Shown piece by piece: positions 17,660 to 25,676 of a DNA stretch of 49,475 nt. The notes under the pieces were generated by a model. That model saw nothing but the letters and a program-made list of their open reading frames with translations. It was not told where the DNA came from and made no database searches. The position numbers and the translations under genes are program-made. Source of the stretch: Actinomycetes bacterium (GTDB lineage: Bacteria; Actinomycetota; Acidimicrobiia; Acidimicrobiales; Microtrichaceae); NCBI GenBank assembly GCA_029782335.1, contig JAKOVA010000200.1, forward strand, positions 1 through 49,475, in the 5' to 3' direction. How positions within the stretch are numbered: position 1 is the first letter of the stretch; each line of letters opens with the position of its first letter.

Positions 17660-18930
17660 GCGCCGCCCCCTTCGTCGGCCGGTGCGGGGATCTCGTCGGT
17701 CGTGACGTCGTCGTAGCTGGCGGCGATGTCAGCGGGATCACCGGGATGCCGCTCGCCCGAAGAATCCTCCGGAGCCTCCGGTTCGTCGACGATGTCATCG
17801 GTGCCTTCGACTTCGGTGGAACTCGGGCCGCCTTGGCTCCACTCTGCAGCGCTGACCGCTGGGCCGCCGTCGGCCGGCTGCCACATTTGCTCGCCGCTCT
17901 CGGGGTCGGTCACCCACTCCCCCTCTGCCCAGTCGGCAGCCGTCGCGTTGGCGGCCTCCTCGGCCATCTGGGTCTCCGAGACGATGTCGACACGAAGGCC
18001 GACGAGACGATGCGCGAGCCGGGCGTTCTGGCCTTCTTTCCCGATGGCCAGCGAGAGCTGGTAGTCGGGGACGATCACCCGGGCGGTTCCGGTGTCGTAG
18101 TCGATTTGGACTTCGGTCACCTTCGCGGGGGCGAGCGCCTTCATCACGAACTCCTCGATCTCGTCCACGAAGGGGACGATGTCGATCTTCTCGCCGTTGA
18201 GCTCGTTGACGACCATTCGGACACGGCCACCTCGAGCGCCGACGCAGGCACCGACCGGATCGACGTTGGGGTCGTTGGACCACACAGCGATCTTCGTGCG
18301 CTGCCCTGGTTCCCGTGCACATGCGCGGATCTCGACGATCCCGTCGGCGATCTCGGGGACCTCCAACTCGAAGAGCCGACGGATGAGGCCCGGATGGGTG
18401 CGCGACACCACGATCTGGGGGCCCTTCGCAGTACGTCGAACCTCGACGATGTACGCCTTGACCCGTCGCCCGGGTTCGGCCCGTTCGTACTGAACCTGTT
18501 CGGACTGGGGCAGCAGAGCCTCAACGCGGCCGAGATCGAGCAGCGTGTAGCGGGCGTCGGACTGCTGGATGATGCCCGTCACGATGTCGCCTTCGCGCCC
18601 GGCGTACTCCTCGTACTTGAGCTCGCGTTCGGCCTCGCGGATCTTTTGGGTCATCACCTGCTTGAAGGCCTGCGCCGCGATCCGGCCGAAGTTCGGCGGC
18701 GTGACGTCGTACTCGTCGCCGATGGGGTTGTAGTCCTCGTCGGTGTCCTGGTTCATCACCCGGAACTCACCCGTCTCGGGAGACAGCACGACCCACGCAC
18801 CGCGCACGGCGTCGGGCATCTTCTCGTATGCCGACTGCATCGCGTCCGCGAGCACCGTCAGCAACGTCTCCACAGAGATCCCGCGGTCCGCAGCGAGGGC
18901 TTGCAGGGCATCCATCATTTCGGCGTTCAC
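17656..18930 (-). CDS. nusA: transcription termination/antitermination factor NusA
   Basis: Binds RNA polymerase and nascent RNA. Order: N-terminal polymerase-binding domain (residues 1-120), S1 domain (GDIVTGIIQQSDARYTLLDLG), KH1 (DPVGACVGARGGRVRMVVNEL) and KH2 (LSLAIGKEGQNARLAHRLVG), then an acidic tail of about 90 residues rich in Glu/Asp/Pro. GTG start with AGGAGG seven bases upstream; it overlaps the rimP stop as GTGA. 424 residues. Like other actinobacterial NusA it lacks the C-terminal acidic helix repeats of enterobacteria. Confidence 0.98.
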   Translation of the reverse strand: MNAEMMDALQALAADRGISVETLLTVLADAMQSAYEKMPDAVRGAWVVLSPETGEFRVMNQDTDEDYNPIGDEYDVTPPNFGRIAAQAFKQVMTQKIREAERELKYEEYAGREGDIVTGIIQQSDARYTLLDLGRVEALLPQSEQVQYERAEPGRRVKAYIVEVRRTAKGPQIVVSRTHPGLIRRLFELEVPEIADGIVEIRACAREPGQRTKIAVWSNDPNVDPVGACVGARGGRVRMVVNELNGEKIDIVPFVDEIEEFVMKALAPAKVTEVQIDYDTGTARVIVPDYQLSLAIGKEGQNARLAHRLVGLRVDIVSETQMAEEAANATAADWAEGEWVTDPESGEQMWQPADGGPAVSAAEWSQGGPSSTEVEGTDDIVDEPEAPEDSSGERHPGDPADIAASYDDVTTDEIPAPADEGGGA

Positions 18931-19445
18931 GTCTCTGCCTCCTTGGTCCGGCTCGCGGCCGACGGAGTTGTCGACCGCTTGGGGCCACCGGGCTTCGGCG
19001 CCGGGCCCCACTCGAATACGGTGCGCGCCCGCTCGACCTCGTCAAAGGCCACACGCTGTTCGGTCCCATCCGCCGTCACCAGGGTCGCCGAGTCGTCGTC
19101 GACTGAAGCAACAACGCCCTCGAGACGACGGTCCCCTTCCGTCGTGGCGTTGAGCTTGACCCGAACCCGCTCGTCGAGCGCTCCACGCCAATGCTCCGCC
19201 GTCCGCAGCGTCCGCTCGAGGCCAGGGCTCGTGACCTCGAGCGTGAAACGGCCGGGGATTGGATCTGCGACGTCCAACGCCCGTGAGATCGCTCGATTCG
19301 CCTCGGCGAGCCGGTCGACGTCGATGCCGCCCGGGAGGTCCAGGGTGACCCGCAGCACCCCGCCTTGAAAATCGAGGTCGTAGAGGATCAGGTCGGCATC
19401 GAGCGCGTCGGTGACGACATCTCGCACTCGCTCGCTGAGTGCCAT
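18927..19445 (-). CDS. rimP: ribosome maturation factor RimP
   Basis: Needed for 30S subunit maturation. 172 residues: DLDFQGGVLRVTLDLPGGIDVDRLAEANRAIS matches the N-terminal domain, LEVTSPGLERTL is the family signature, and the C-terminal SH3-like domain (GVVASVDDDSATLVT) is present, followed by a short basic tail. ATG with GGAGG seven bases upstream. First gene of the nusA-infB operon. Confidence 0.96.
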   Translation of the reverse strand: MALSERVRDVVTDALDADLILYDLDFQGGVLRVTLDLPGGIDVDRLAEANRAISRALDVADPIPGRFTLEVTSPGLERTLRTAEHWRGALDERVRVKLNATTEGDRRLEGVVASVDDDSATLVTADGTEQRVAFDEVERARTVFEWGPAPKPGGPKRSTTPSAASRTKEAET

Positions 19446-19520
19446 CTCGTCACCTCCTCGGGTCCGGGTCGCGGTTGGGGAATCTTCGTTCCGATCGACC
19501 GGACACGGTGACGGCGCAGA

Positions 19521-19546
19521 GAAAAGGCGTGGGCACAGCCCACGCC
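19521..19546 (-). terminator. Rho-independent terminator after proS
   Basis: Read on the minus strand, GGCGTGGGC TGT GCCCACGCC is a perfect 9-bp stem with a three-base loop followed directly by TTTTC. It lies about 90 bases beyond the proS stop and before rimP, so it should separate the two transcripts. The rest of this 193-base gap holds the rimP upstream region; I could not pick a convincing promoter in it. Confidence 0.75.
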
Positions 19547-19638
19547 ACTCCAGCCGTCCGGCAGCCGAATCGTCGGATCACGGATCATACCGGAGTCGGC
19601 CCCGGCAGGTCAGGACACGCGTGCCAGAGGGGCGACGC

Positions 19639-21057
19639 TCAATACGAGCGGCCGATGATCGCCACGAGATCTTCGTCGTGCTCGTCGGTGGGTACGCCGC
19701 CGTCCGCCGTCTGAAGGCAGCGGACGGTGAGGGCCGCCTCCGCGAGTTCGTCCTCGCCGGACTCGCCGACCGCACGGAACGGCATCCGAGCGAAGCCCGT
19801 CGCCGCCGCCTCGCGTGCGTCGGCCACCGAGGAAACATCTGCCGTGGCGCCGCGCAGACGGGCTGCGGCATCCTCGAAGAGCGCCGTTTGGATCTCGGCG
19901 AGCAGCCCTGCGACGCGCGCCGGCAACTCGGCGAGAGGAAGCACCGACTTTCCGGACTGGTCGCGACGCACGACCGTTGCATCGCCGGCCTCGAGGTCCC
20001 GCGGGCCCAACTCGATGCGGACCGGGACGCCCTTCAACTCCCAATCGGTCGCTCGACGCCCGAACGCCTTGGAAACATCGGCATCGAGACGCACCCGTAC
20101 GCCGGAGCCCGCGAGTTGCGCGACCAGGTCGCGCGCCGCGGCGGAAACGGTGCCGGCGTCGTCGTCACGAACGACGAGCACCACGACCTGGGTTCCCGCG
20201 ACCCGGGGCGGCACGCGAAGGCCAGCGTCGTCGCCGTGACACATGATCATCCCGCCCATCATGCGGGTGGACACACCCCACGAGGTCGTCCAGCAGAGCT
20301 GCCGAGCGCCGGTCTCGTCGAGGAACCCGATGTCGAACGCGCGGGCGAAGTTCTGACCCAACTCGTGGCTGGTGCCCATCTGCAACGCCTTGCCGTCGCG
20401 CATCATCGCCTCGCACGCGAAGGTGTTGATCGCTCCGGCGAAACGCTCGCGACGGGTCTTGATCCCTCGCAGCACCGGGACGGCGAGCTCGCCTTCCATG
20501 AAATCTGCGTACACGTCGTCGAGGATGGAGCGGGCGTAGCGGTGGGCGTCCTGTTGGGAGGCGTGCGCCGTGTGGCCCTCCTGCCACAGAAACTCGGAGG
20601 TCCGCAGGAAGATCCGCGTGCGCATCTCCCAACGGACCACGTTCGCCCATTGGTTCAGCCGCAGCGGCAGGTCCCGATAGCTCTGGACCCATTTCGCCAT
20701 GAACTCCCCGATGACCGTCTCGGAGGTGGGCCGAATGACGACCGGTTCCTCGAGTTCCTTGCCGCCGGCGACGGTGACCACCGCGAGTTCGGGGCTGAAT
20801 CCCTCCACGTGGTCCGCCTCACGGGTGAGGTACGACTCGGGGATGAACAACGGAAAGTAGGCGTTCTCGGCACCCGCCGCCTTGATCCGGGCATCGACCT
20901 CGGCCTGCATCCGCTCCCAGATCGCGTAGGCGTAGGGCCGGATGACCATCGTCCCGCGCACCGGTCCGTTGTCGGCCAACTCGGCCTTGGTGATGACGTC
21001 CTGATACCAGCGTGGAAAATCCGTCGCCTGGGGAGTGAGCACGGGCGCTTGAGCCAT
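19639..21057 (-). CDS. proS: prolyl-tRNA synthetase, short archaeal/eukaryote-like type
   Basis: Charges tRNA-Pro. Class II motifs are present: motif 2 region RWEMRTRIFLRTSEFLWQEGHTAH, TSHELGQNFARAFDI and WTTSWGVSTRMMGG (motif 3). At 472 residues it lacks the large insertion editing domain of common bacterial enzymes and ends in a terminal tyrosine (AIIGRSY), both hallmarks of the archaeal/eukaryote-like type. The ATG at 21057 begins MAQAPVLTPQ; no ribosome-binding site precedes it but TAGGAT lies eight bases upstream. The open frame beyond it runs through the divergent gene and is not coding. Confidence 0.97.
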   Translation of the reverse strand: MAQAPVLTPQATDFPRWYQDVITKAELADNGPVRGTMVIRPYAYAIWERMQAEVDARIKAAGAENAYFPLFIPESYLTREADHVEGFSPELAVVTVAGGKELEEPVVIRPTSETVIGEFMAKWVQSYRDLPLRLNQWANVVRWEMRTRIFLRTSEFLWQEGHTAHASQQDAHRYARSILDDVYADFMEGELAVPVLRGIKTRRERFAGAINTFACEAMMRDGKALQMGTSHELGQNFARAFDIGFLDETGARQLCWTTSWGVSTRMMGGMIMCHGDDAGLRVPPRVAGTQVVVLVVRDDDAGTVSAAARDLVAQLAGSGVRVRLDADVSKAFGRRATDWELKGVPVRIELGPRDLEAGDATVVRRDQSGKSVLPLAELPARVAGLLAEIQTALFEDAAARLRGATADVSSVADAREAAATGFARMPFRAVGESGEDELAEAALTVRCLQTADGGVPTDEHDEDLVAIIGRSY

Positions 21058-21067
21058 GGGCGGCGAT

Positions 21068-21114
21068 CCTAGAGCCGCCCGAGCGGGACCGATTCGTGAG
21101 GAGCTGGCTCTAGG
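21068..21114. promoter_or_regulatory. divergent promoter region with 9-bp inverted repeat
   Basis: CCTAGAGCC (21068-21076) and GGCTCTAGG (21106-21114) are perfect complements 29 bases apart in the gap between divergent proS and the E2 gene. Each arm contains the -10-like element of one direction: TAGGAT for proS on the minus strand (21071-21066) and TAGGGT for E2 on the plus strand (21111-21116). The symmetry may reflect the two promoters or a shared regulator site. Confidence 0.45.
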
Positions 21115-21147
21115 GTGGACGTGACAGACCCCGCGAGGAGGTCGGTC

Positions 21148-22350
21148 ATGGCCCGCATCACCATGCCGCAACTCGGCGAAACGGTCACCGAGGGCACCGT
21201 CACGCGCTGGCTCAAACGCCCCGGCGAGATGGTCGAGGTGGACGAGCCGCTCCTCGAGGTCTCCACCGACAAGGTCGACACGGAGATTCCCGCCGCCCAC
21301 GCCGGCGTCCTCAGACGACTCCTGGTCGCTGAAGGCGAAACCGTTCCGATCGGGACACCGCTCGCGGTGATCGGCGATGCGGACGAACGCCCGTCCGCCG
21401 CGGAGCCACGACCACTCGACGCGCACGCGGATCGCCGTCGGGCGATTCGACCTTCGATGGAAGGCGGCCTCGGTTCCACCCAGCAACCCGTGATCGTTCC
21501 GGAACGAGTCGCACGGCGCGCACGAGGCGCGGCCCGCCCCGACGTCTCGGCGACGCCCCCAGCCCGTGAACCGATTCCCCCGCTCGAGCCCACCGAGGTC
21601 GCGGCACGGATTCCCTTCTCGTCGATCCGTCGCCGCACCGCCGCGCACCTGTCCGCCTCGCTCCGAGCGACCGCGCCGGCGATGGTGGGCATCGAGGCCG
21701 ACTACACCGCCGTCGACACCGCACGGGCCGCCGTCTCGCATCAGTGGCAGAGCCGCCACGGCCGCTCGCTCACACGACTCCCCTTCACCGCTCGAGCGGT
21801 GTGTGACGCGCTCGCGGAGTTCCCGAATCTCAACGCGTGGGTCGACGGTGACGTCGTGGTCGTGCACCGCTTCGTGCATCTCGGGATCGCCGTCGACCTC
21901 GACTACGAGGGTCTCGTCGTTCCGGTGGTTCGCCACGCCGAGGAGATGCGCCTCGAGACGATCGCGGAGGCGATGCACCGGGTTGCTGATGCCGCGCGCC
22001 GCAACGACGTCGACACCCACGACCTGAGCGGCGCCACGTTCACGATCACGAATGCGGGGGGCTACGGCACTGCCATGAGCGTTCCGATCGTCAGCCGCCC
22101 CCAGGTGGCGATCCTGTCGACCGATGGCGTTGCCATGCGACCGGTCGCGGTTCCCTCCGGCGGTGGCTACGGCGTCGCGGTGCGTCCCGTCGGCAATCTC
22201 TCGCTGTCGTTCGACCATCGGGCACTCGACGGCGCGTACGCGGCGGCGTTTCTCCGACACGTCCGAGCGCGACTCGCCGAGTCCGACTGGATCACCGAAG
22301 TGGCATCGATCGGCCATCGGGCGACCCCCGCAGCGGAGGCGTCGACGTGA
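21148..22350 (+). CDS. 2-oxoacid dehydrogenase E2 (dihydrolipoyl acyltransferase)
   Basis: Transfers the acyl group from lipoate to CoA. One N-terminal lipoyl domain with the modified lysine at about residue 42 (EVSTDKVDTEIPA), a variable region, and the catalytic domain ending in LSLSFDHRALDG with the active-site histidine near residue 357. The linker between them (about residues 90-155) is Arg/Pro-rich and shows no clear peripheral subunit-binding domain; at most VPERVARRARGAARPDV is a remnant. ATG 21148 has GAGGAG seven bases upstream. 400 residues. Coupled by GTGA to the fused E1 gene; pyruvate and branched-chain oxoacids are both possible substrates. Confidence 0.9.
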   Translation: MARITMPQLGETVTEGTVTRWLKRPGEMVEVDEPLLEVSTDKVDTEIPAAHAGVLRRLLVAEGETVPIGTPLAVIGDADERPSAAEPRPLDAHADRRRAIRPSMEGGLGSTQQPVIVPERVARRARGAARPDVSATPPAREPIPPLEPTEVAARIPFSSIRRRTAAHLSASLRATAPAMVGIEADYTAVDTARAAVSHQWQSRHGRSLTRLPFTARAVCDALAEFPNLNAWVDGDVVVVHRFVHLGIAVDLDYEGLVVPVVRHAEEMRLETIAEAMHRVADAARRNDVDTHDLSGATFTITNAGGYGTAMSVPIVSRPQVAILSTDGVAMRPVAVPSGGGYGVAVRPVGNLSLSFDHRALDGAYAAAFLRHVRARLAESDWITEVASIGHRATPAAEAST

Positions 22351-24446
22351 TCGCCCCGGAGATGGGTTCCCACCAGTCGGTCGTCCTGGCGGACCTGCTC
22401 GCCGACCTCCGCCTCGCCGCCCTCTCGCGAGCCCTCGACGACAAGGAGATCGCGCTCCAGAAGCAGAACCGGGCGTTCTTCCAGATCTCCGGCGCGGGCC
22501 ACGAGGCACTCTGTCTCGGCCTCGCGCGCTCCCTCCGGGCCGGCCACGACTGGTTCTTCCCCTACTACCGCGACCGCTCCCTCGCTCTGGGCCTCGGCGT
22601 CTCACCCGAGGATCTGCTCCGCCAGGCGGTCGGTGCCGCCGCCGATCCGTCCTCCGGTGGGCGTCAGATGCCGAGCCACTTCGGAGATCGAGCGCGTCAC
22701 ATCGTCTCGCAAACCTCGGCGACGGGAAGTCAGATGCTGCCCGCCGTCGGCTGCGCAGAGGCGGGCCGTTACCTCCTCGCCCACCCGGCGATCGGTTCGC
22801 CTGCGACCGCCCGGCCCGACGAGATCACCTATGTGTCGATCGGAGACGGGGCGACCTCCCAGGGCGAGTTCTGGGAGGCGCTCAACACGGCGGCCAACGC
22901 CGCGTTGCCGCTCCTGATCGTCGTCGCCGACAACGGCTGGGCCATCTCGGTGCCCGCCTCCCAACACCAACCGGCTCCCATCTCGCGTCTCGCCTCCGGG
23001 TTCGACGGCATCGAGATCGTGACCGTCGACGGCACCGACTACGCGGCGGTCCGGGATGCCGCTCAGCGCTTCTGTGGGCGACTGCGCCACGGCGGCGGGC
23101 CGGTGCTGCTCCACGCCTCGGTCACCCGGCCCTACTCCCACTCATCTGCGGACACCCAGGCCAAATACCGCACCGCAGCAGACCTGGCACACGAAGCCGA
23201 GCGCGACCCTCTCCGACGGATGGCGGCGTTGGCGGTCAACTCAGGGCTGCTCACCGAAGACGACGTCGCGGACCTCCTCAACGACGCCCGGCGACGCGTC
23301 GATGCGGCGGCCACCAGCGTGCTCGCAGAGCCGGCACCCTCCCCGACGAGCGCCACCGATCACGTCGTGTCGATCCCGGCGTGGCCGGCACCGAGCGCCG
23401 ATCCGCCCGCCGCCGACGATGCTCCGCCCCTCACCATGGCCGACGCGATCGGGCGCTGCCTCGCCGAGGTGATGGCTGCCGACGAACGCATCCGGGTCTT
23501 CGGCGAGGACGTCGCCGACGCCCCCGAGGAGTCACTCGGCGAACTCGAAGGCAAGGGCGGCGTCTTTGGCATCACCGCGGGGTTGCAGCGCCGCTTCGGC
23601 TCGGATCGCTGCTTCAACACCCCCCTCGCCGAGGCGAACATCGTCGGCCGCGCGGTGGGGCAGGCGATCCGAGGACTCAAGCCCGTCCCCGAGGTTCAGT
23701 TCTTCGACTACATCTGGACCGCAATGCAACAGATCCGCACCGAGGCGGCAACGCTGCGGTGGCGCTCGCACGGCTCGTACTCGGCGCCGCTGGTGCTTCG
23801 GGTGCCGATCGGGGGCTACCTGGCGGGTGGCGCGATCTGGCACAGCCAGTCCGGCGAGTCGATCTTCGCTCACACCCCCGGACTCCTCGTCGCGATGCCC
23901 TCCACCGCGGCGGACGCGGTTGGCCTGCTACGCGCCGCGCTCCGATGCGACGACCCGGTCTTGTTCCTCGAACACAAGCACCTCTACCGGCAACCCGCGT
24001 GCCGGAGCCCCTATCCCCCACCAGAGTGGCTCGTTCCGTTCGGAACGGCGGCGACCCGGCGTCGCGGCGACGACGTCACTGTCGTCACCTGGGGGGCGAC
24101 GGTGACCAAGACCCTGGAGGCGGCCACGACCGCTGCGTCCGAAGCGGGTGTGGAAGCGGACGTCATCGACCTGCGAACCCTCATCCCTTGGGACCGCCAA
24201 GCCGTCGCCGACTCCCTCGGCCGCACGGGACGGTTGTTGATCGTCCACGAAGATGTCCGGACCTGTGGCTTCGGGGCCGAGGTCGCGGCCTGGGTCGCCG
24301 ACGAATGCTTCGACCTGCTCGACGCTCCCGTGCGGCGGGTCGCGGCGTTGGACACGTTCGTTGGTTACGCCCCCAGCCTCGAGGACATGATCCTGCCCCA
24401 GAGCACCGATATCGCCGACGCGCTGATCGCGCTGTGCGAGCGGTAG
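22347..24446 (+). CDS. fused E1 alpha-beta 2-oxoacid dehydrogenase (thiamine diphosphate)
   Basis: Decarboxylates 2-oxoacids and acylates lipoate on E2. 699 residues: an E1-alpha half with the ThDP motif GDGATSQGE and its partner VVADNGWAIS about 30 residues on (near residues 167-200), a Pro/Ala linker near 335-365, and an E1-beta half (MADAIGRCLAEVMAADERIRV, GEDVADAPEESLGELEGKGG, NTPLAEANIVG, EVQFFDYIWTAMQQI, VTWGATVTKTLEAA). The two halves are usually separate proteins in actinobacteria. GTG start overlaps the E2 stop as GTGA. No E3 gene is in the window. GQPxHA-type details suggest the 2-oxoisovalerate type, but substrate is not settled. Confidence 0.92.
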   Translation: MIAPEMGSHQSVVLADLLADLRLAALSRALDDKEIALQKQNRAFFQISGAGHEALCLGLARSLRAGHDWFFPYYRDRSLALGLGVSPEDLLRQAVGAAADPSSGGRQMPSHFGDRARHIVSQTSATGSQMLPAVGCAEAGRYLLAHPAIGSPATARPDEITYVSIGDGATSQGEFWEALNTAANAALPLLIVVADNGWAISVPASQHQPAPISRLASGFDGIEIVTVDGTDYAAVRDAAQRFCGRLRHGGGPVLLHASVTRPYSHSSADTQAKYRTAADLAHEAERDPLRRMAALAVNSGLLTEDDVADLLNDARRRVDAAATSVLAEPAPSPTSATDHVVSIPAWPAPSADPPAADDAPPLTMADAIGRCLAEVMAADERIRVFGEDVADAPEESLGELEGKGGVFGITAGLQRRFGSDRCFNTPLAEANIVGRAVGQAIRGLKPVPEVQFFDYIWTAMQQIRTEAATLRWRSHGSYSAPLVLRVPIGGYLAGGAIWHSQSGESIFAHTPGLLVAMPSTAADAVGLLRAALRCDDPVLFLEHKHLYRQPACRSPYPPPEWLVPFGTAATRRRGDDVTVVTWGATVTKTLEAATTAASEAGVEADVIDLRTLIPWDRQAVADSLGRTGRLLIVHEDVRTCGFGAEVAAWVADECFDLLDAPVRRVAALDTFVGYAPSLEDMILPQSTDIADALIALCER

Positions 24447-24449
24447 CGG

Positions 24450-25670
24450 TCAGATCCGCCGGATCACGTCGATGCGCTGGCCGGCGTTGTTCGCGTCGAG
24501 GCCCTGCTCGTCCAACAGCGCGGCACGGTCCGCTTCCGCCGCCGCCTTGGCTGCGGTGAGGTCGGCACGTTCGAGTGCCCGCTCGACACCGTGCTCGACG
24601 ATGAACTCGGCCCATTCGACGAGGGCGCTCACCATCTCTTCCTCGGGGACGACCGCAACATTGGTGCCGCGGACGAACAGGTGCCCGCGTCGCGTCCCCG
24701 CAGCGATGCCGAGATCTGCGTCACGCGCCTCGCCAGGGCCGTTCACGACGCAGCCCATCACCGCGATCTGCAGCGGGATCTCCCGTTCGCCGAACGCCTC
24801 CTGCGCCGCCTTCGCGACCGCGATCACGTCGATCTCGGCGCGTCCGCAACTCGGGCACGCGATGAGATCGACCGACTTGCGTTCGCGGAGGCCGAGCGCT
24901 TCGAGGAGCTGCCGGCCGGCGCGAGCCTCTTCCACGGGATCCGCGGTCAGCGAATAGCGGATCGTGTCGCCGATGCCCTCCGCGAGGAGCGTCGCAATGC
25001 CCGCCGTTGCCTTGAGGAGGCCTCCGGGCAGCGGCCCGGCTTCGGTCACGCCGAGATGCAGCGGATGATCCGTGACATCCGCCAACTGGCGGTACGCCTC
25101 GATCATGAGCGGCACGTTCGACGCCTTCACGGAGATCTTCACGTCGTCGAAGCCGACCTCCTCGAAGTACGCGAGCTCGATCATGGCGGACTCGACCATG
25201 GCTTCGGGCGTGACCCGACCGCCGTACTTCTCGTAGAGGCGCTCATCGAGGGATCCGCCATTGACGCCGATACGAATCGGCACGCCGCGGTCTCGGCACT
25301 CCGACGCCACCAGCTTGATGTGGTCGGGCTTGCGGATGTTCCCGGGGTTGAGCCGAAGACAGTGGACACCTGCCTCGAGGGCGGCGAGCGCCATCCGGTA
25401 CTGGTGGTGGATGTCGGCGACGATCGGCAGGGGCGAGCGTGGCACGATCTGTGCGAGGCCCTCCGCCGCGTCGAGGTCGTTGCAGGTACATCGCACGATG
25501 TCGCAGCCCGCAGCGGCCAGCGCGTAGATCTGTGCCAAGGTCCCGTCGACATCGGAGGTCTTCGTGGTCGTCATCGACTGGACGGTGACCGGTGCTCCGC
25601 CGCCGACAGGGACACGGCCGACCATCACCTGTCGGGTCGGTCGACGGGGCAGGATCGTTGTTGCTTCCAT
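24450..25670 (-). CDS. ispG: 4-hydroxy-3-methylbut-2-en-1-yl diphosphate synthase
   Basis: Iron-sulfur enzyme of the MEP isoprenoid pathway. 406 residues with VGRVPVGGGAPVTVQSMTTTKT at the start of the TIM barrel, IVADIHHQYRMALAALE, RLNPGNI and RIGVNGGSL; the [4Fe-4S] cysteines lie in ACPSCGR and MGCVVNGPGEA in the C-terminal domain. It follows rseP by six bases and shares the run with dxr, giving two MEP-pathway genes in one operon. Convergent with the E1 gene three bases away. Confidence 0.98.
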   Translation of the reverse strand: MEATTILPRRPTRQVMVGRVPVGGGAPVTVQSMTTTKTSDVDGTLAQIYALAAAGCDIVRCTCNDLDAAEGLAQIVPRSPLPIVADIHHQYRMALAALEAGVHCLRLNPGNIRKPDHIKLVASECRDRGVPIRIGVNGGSLDERLYEKYGGRVTPEAMVESAMIELAYFEEVGFDDVKISVKASNVPLMIEAYRQLADVTDHPLHLGVTEAGPLPGGLLKATAGIATLLAEGIGDTIRYSLTADPVEEARAGRQLLEALGLRERKSVDLIACPSCGRAEIDVIAVAKAAQEAFGEREIPLQIAVMGCVVNGPGEARDADLGIAAGTRRGHLFVRGTNVAVVPEEEMVSALVEWAEFIVEHGVERALERADLTAAKAAAEADRAALLDEQGLDANNAGQRIDVIRRI

Positions 25671-25676
25671 GACAGC

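Noticed and set aside
19639..22605. Single 988-residue minus-strand frame covering proS and the region beyond
   Set aside because: Only the part from 21057 down is proS; the remainder is antisense to the E2 gene and is Arg/Gly-rich shadow sequence.
22124..24559. 811-residue plus-strand frame overlapping the E1 gene
   Set aside because: Arg/Pro-rich translation in a shifted frame of the fused E1 gene, which has clear ThDP motifs.
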